Part shown: positions 61,639 to 64,000 of the stretch, piece by piece
Numbering within the stretch: position 1 is the first letter of the stretch
Layout of the letters: the number at the start of each line of letters is the position of its first letter
Source: Alteromonadaceae bacterium XY-R5
GTDB lineage: Bacteria; Pseudomonadota; Gammaproteobacteria; Enterobacterales; Alteromonadaceae
DNA: 64,000 nucleotides
Direction of reading: 5' to 3'
Assembly (NCBI GenBank): GCA_001660395.1
Contig: LXWE01000010.1
Coordinates: forward strand, 1-64,000
Translations under genes and position numbers: made by a program
The notes under the pieces: model-generated
Told to the model about the DNA's origin: nothing
The model's database searches: none
What the model saw: only the letters and a program-made list of their open reading frames with translations

Positions 61639-62365
61639 TCTGACCTGGGCTGCGCCGCAAATGCTTGCGCAGTCCTAACTTTTCCAGGACCTTAAAACAA
61701 TCCTCTATCATGGCTGGATTGCCGCACAGCATTACCTGACTGGAGGTGGCATCCAACAATTGATGACTCTGGCTTTGAATCACCTGTTGTTCGAGCAAGG
61801 CCGGAATACGCCCATGTAGTGCACCCGTGACCTTTTCCCGACTGACAACAGGGATAAAGCAAAACTGATCCGCATAATCCTGTTGCCACAATGTAATGTC
61901 ATCCAGATAGGCAAGGTCCGCCCCCTGACGCACCCCATACACTAAAGTCACCATATCAAAGCGCTGCCAGACTTCACTTCCGGATAGAATCGAAATAAAT
62001 GGTCCAACGCCTGTACCAGTTGCCATTAACCACAGGTTTTGGCTCTCCGGCACTTCATCCAGGGTTAAGTAGCCGGTGGCCGGTTGCATGATTTGGGCGC
62101 TGTCGCCCAGCTTTAAATCCTGCAATCGAGGGGATAACAAGCCATTTTCTACTGGCACCAGCAACACTTCGATCAATTCTGGCTGGTTTGGTGAATTGAC
62201 GATGGAGTAGGCACGCGAAATCAGCTTTCCATCCTGTTCCAGGCCAATTTTAGTAAATTGTCCGGCAACAAATGACGGAAACCCCGAACACTGGAAAGTC
62301 AGACTGAATAAGTGTGGATTCCAATCCCGTCGTTCTATTAAAGTGGCGCTTAACCAGCTTGCCAT
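61616..62365 (-). CDS. fpr: Ferredoxin/flavodoxin-NADP+ reductase
   Basis: The 249-residue FAD enzyme exchanges electrons between NADPH and ferredoxin or flavodoxin. The FAD motif is SRAYSIVNSPNQP, the phosphate-binding motif is LWLMATGTGVGPFISIL, and the C-terminus ends in YW as in subclass Fpr proteins. A FldB flavodoxin is encoded at 8.0-8.5 kb and could be a partner. Its last 23 bp overlap the end of cysG. It is divergent from aguA. Confidence 0.93.
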   Translation of the reverse strand: MASWLSATLIERRDWNPHLFSLTFQCSGFPSFVAGQFTKIGLEQDGKLISRAYSIVNSPNQPELIEVLLVPVENGLLSPRLQDLKLGDSAQIMQPATGYLTLDEVPESQNLWLMATGTGVGPFISILSGSEVWQRFDMVTLVYGVRQGADLAYLDDITLWQQDYADQFCFIPVVSREKVTGALHGRIPALLEQQVIQSQSHQLLDATSSQVMLCGNPAMIEDCFKVLEKLGLRKHLRRSPGQITQERYW

Positions 62366-62456
62366 GCAACGCTCTCCGTTTTGAATTTACCTTAACGCTA
62401 GCAGGCAGATCCATTGTTGGCGAATTCACACAACAGTTAGTCTTTGGTCACCCCGC

Positions 62457-62479
62457 TTATCCGACTAATGACCGGATAA
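62457..62479. promoter_or_regulatory. Inverted repeat between fpr and aguA
   Basis: TTATCCG and CGGATAA, 9 bp apart, form a perfect 7-bp inverted repeat 74 bp before the aguA start. The core equals that of the ilvE upstream repeat (4145-4166). Confidence 0.4.
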
Positions 62480-62505
62480 ATGATGCTATCCCTATGACAT
62501 CTGAC

Positions 62506-62511
62506 TATAAT
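62506..62511 (+). promoter_or_regulatory. Candidate -10 element of the agu operon
   Basis: TATAAT lies 42 bp before the aguA ATG, with no strong -35. The TTATCCG repeat ends 26 bp upstream, where an activator could sit. Confidence 0.4.
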
Positions 62512-62553
62512 CGTCGGCTATTCACTTAATTTTAAACAAGGCATTTTCGTTCT

Positions 62554-63606
62554 ATGTCGTACCCAATGCGATTACTGCCCGAATGGGCACCCCAGGAAGC
62601 CATTATCCTGGCCTGGCCTGATCAACATACCGACTGGGCCCCATGGTTAGACCAGGTACAGCCTCTGTATATTGAGCTTATCCGTGCTATCAACCAGGCT
62701 GGCACAGGCGTGCTGCTGTTGATCCGTGATGAACAGCTCGACAACTTCCATGCGCAGGCCGAGGGCCTGGACAAAGTGTTGTTACTTAAAGCTGATTACA
62801 ACGATACCTGGGTACGCGATTACGGCTTTTTAACTTGCCAAAGTGAGCAGGGCCTGCAGCCACTGGAATTCCAATTTAACGGCTGGGGCAATAAATTTGA
62901 TGCCTCAAAAGATAACCAAATCAACCGCAGTGTGTTGGCCCCTTTGTGCCGGCTGCCGTTGGTGAGTGTTAATCTGGTAGCTGAAGGTGGCGCGTTGGAA
63001 ATTGATGACAGCGGGCATTTATTATCGACTGAATTTTGTCTGTCGAATCCAGAGCGTAATGGCGATATCGACATGCAGCGCTATCGTGAAATTTTCCAGC
63101 AATATCTGGGCGCCAGCAAAACGACCATTTTCATTAATGGTCATTTAGAAGGTGACGATACCGACGGCCATATTGATACTCTGGTGCGTTTTACCGAAGA
63201 CAAAGGTCTGGTGGTTCAAAGCGCCTTTAACCGCCCTGAAGACAGCCATTTCGCGGGTCTGGCGGCACTGGTAGAAGAATGCCGTCAGCAGCTTCCTGAA
63301 CACCGGATTTTTGAATTACCTCTGCCAGAGATATATAGTGCAGAAGGTGATCGTTTACCTGCATCTTATGCAAATTATCTAATTAACAATCAGCAGGTAC
63401 TTTGCCCTGTGTATGGCCAACCAGAAGATCAACTGGCAATTGCGGTTCTGCATCAGGCCTATCCACAACATCAAATCGTGGCATTAAATTGTGCGCCATT
63501 AGTCCAGCAATATGGCAGCCTGCACTGCATTAGCATGCAAGTGCCTCAGGGTACCCTGAATGCCGATGTGCTGAGCCAATTAATGCAAGGAGTGAGTCAA
63601 CGATGA
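62554..63606 (+). CDS. aguA: Agmatine deiminase
   Basis: The 350-residue enzyme converts agmatine to N-carbamoylputrescine and ammonia. Family motifs are LPEWAPQEAIILAWP, NDTWVRDYGFLT, EGGALEIDDSGHLLSTEFCL, and NGHLEGDDTDGHIDTLVRF with the catalytic histidine. The nucleophile is about C325 in GSLHCISMQVP. It overlaps the next gene by ATGA, so the two steps of putrescine synthesis are translationally coupled. Confidence 0.93.
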   Translation: MSYPMRLLPEWAPQEAIILAWPDQHTDWAPWLDQVQPLYIELIRAINQAGTGVLLLIRDEQLDNFHAQAEGLDKVLLLKADYNDTWVRDYGFLTCQSEQGLQPLEFQFNGWGNKFDASKDNQINRSVLAPLCRLPLVSVNLVAEGGALEIDDSGHLLSTEFCLSNPERNGDIDMQRYREIFQQYLGASKTTIFINGHLEGDDTDGHIDTLVRFTEDKGLVVQSAFNRPEDSHFAGLAALVEECRQQLPEHRIFELPLPEIYSAEGDRLPASYANYLINNQQVLCPVYGQPEDQLAIAVLHQAYPQHQIVALNCAPLVQQYGSLHCISMQVPQGTLNADVLSQLMQGVSQR

Positions 63607-64000
63607 GCAAAACATTGAAAGTCGGTCTGGTTCAGCAGGCCATCGCGGGTAACGACAAAGCCACCAATTGGGCTAACAGTGCCGAGCAAGTTAAAGCCCT
63701 GGCAGCTCAAGGTGCAGAACTAGTGATGCTGCAAGAACTACACAGCACTTTATATTTCTGCCAGGAAGAAAATACCGATTATTTTGATTTGGCAGAGCCT
63801 ATCCCTGGCCCTGCGACAGATTACTTTGCCAAATTAGCGGCAGAACTGAATATCGTGCTGATCACTTCATTATTTGAAAAACGTGGTTCAGGTCTGTATC
63901 ACAATACCGCAGTGGTATTTGATCGTCAGCAGGGTATGGTAGGAAAATACCGCAAAATGCATATCCCCGATGATCCTGGTTTTTATGAGAAGTTTTACTT
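63603..64000 (+). CDS. aguB: N-carbamoylputrescine amidase, N-terminal part
   Basis: About 132 codons are inside the window; the gene continues beyond the right edge. The protein is a nitrilase-family amidase that releases putrescine, carbon dioxide and ammonia from N-carbamoylputrescine. The catalytic glutamate E45 lies in LVMLQELHSTLYF and the lysine in VGKYRKMHIPDDPGFYEKFYF. The DDPGFYEKFYF wording is typical of AguB. Its cysteine lies outside the window. It overlaps the aguA stop by ATGA. Confidence 0.94.
   Translation, partial: MSKTLKVGLVQQAIAGNDKATNWANSAEQVKALAAQGAELVMLQELHSTLYFCQEENTDYFDLAEPIPGPATDYFAKLAAELNIVLITSLFEKRGSGLYHNTAVVFDRQQGMVGKYRKMHIPDDPGFYEKFY

Overview
The window is a gene-dense chromosomal segment from a gammaproteobacterium, most likely a marine member of the Alteromonadales. 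This placement is an inference from gene content; no rRNA is present to confirm it. The supporting features are a complete Na+-translocating NADH:quinone reductase operon with its maturation genes, a sodium symporter, a bacterial voltage-gated channel, a TRAP transporter, a large TonB-dependent receptor, FabV-type enoyl reductase, the EpmA/EpmB/EF-P module, and the nudF-yqiB-yqiA-parE/tolC neighbourhood. Genes lie on both strands in short operons, many separated by clear hairpin terminators. I saw no tRNA, rRNA, CRISPR array or prophage. The only mobile DNA is the edge of an IS3-type element at the left end.

Region by region. 1-2.3 kb: IS edge, a small membrane protein, a YggN-like (DUF2884) periplasmic protein and a YeeZ-like epimerase. 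2.3-9.4 kb: sodium symporter, ilvE, SDR and DCC-family pair, msrA, TauE-type permease, fldB and a stand-alone LPD1/CLCA_X-like protein. 9.4-15.9 kb: an exbD without partners, a SYLF lipoprotein, a CheW-like orphan, trmN6, an S9 dipeptidyl peptidase, a PLP-dependent dehydratase and a DUF4174 protein. 15.9-21.2 kb: LytS/LytTR two-component pair, then a TonB-dependent receptor. 21.2-24.1 kb: an apparent dinB-aminopeptidase-DUF1653 operon behind a LexA box. 24.2-26.7 kb: NagX-like protein with a perfect 16-bp palindrome upstream, and a DUF4382 lipoprotein preceded by five consecutive inverted repeats.

26.8-34 kb: nqrABCDEF, then apbE and nqrM, which sit beyond a hairpin terminator. 34.3-39.1 kb: fabV, a dctQMP-type TRAP transporter and bolA. 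39.5-45.2 kb: AlkB-like dioxygenase, rlmG, periplasmic cyclophilin, GNAT, epmA, efp and epmB. 45.2-47.5 kb: four proteins I do not firmly recognise. 47.7-53.8 kb: parE, an alpha/beta hydrolase, yqiA, yqiB, nudF and tolC, with cpdA missing from its usual place. 53.9-60.1 kb: small coiled-coil protein, ion channel, PrsT-like TPR lipoprotein and deaD helicase. 60.2-64 kb: cysG, fpr and the agmatine-to-putrescine genes aguA and aguB, the last cut by the window edge.

Most of the window is conserved housekeeping sequence, and I did not find a convincing new multi-gene system. The best leads are regulatory or contextual: the inverted-repeat array before the DUF4382 gene, the LPD1-like gene abutting fldB, the SOS-linked aminopeptidase, the attenuator-like terminator before apbE, the TFEDWTD filter of the channel, and the unassigned 45-47.5 kb cluster.
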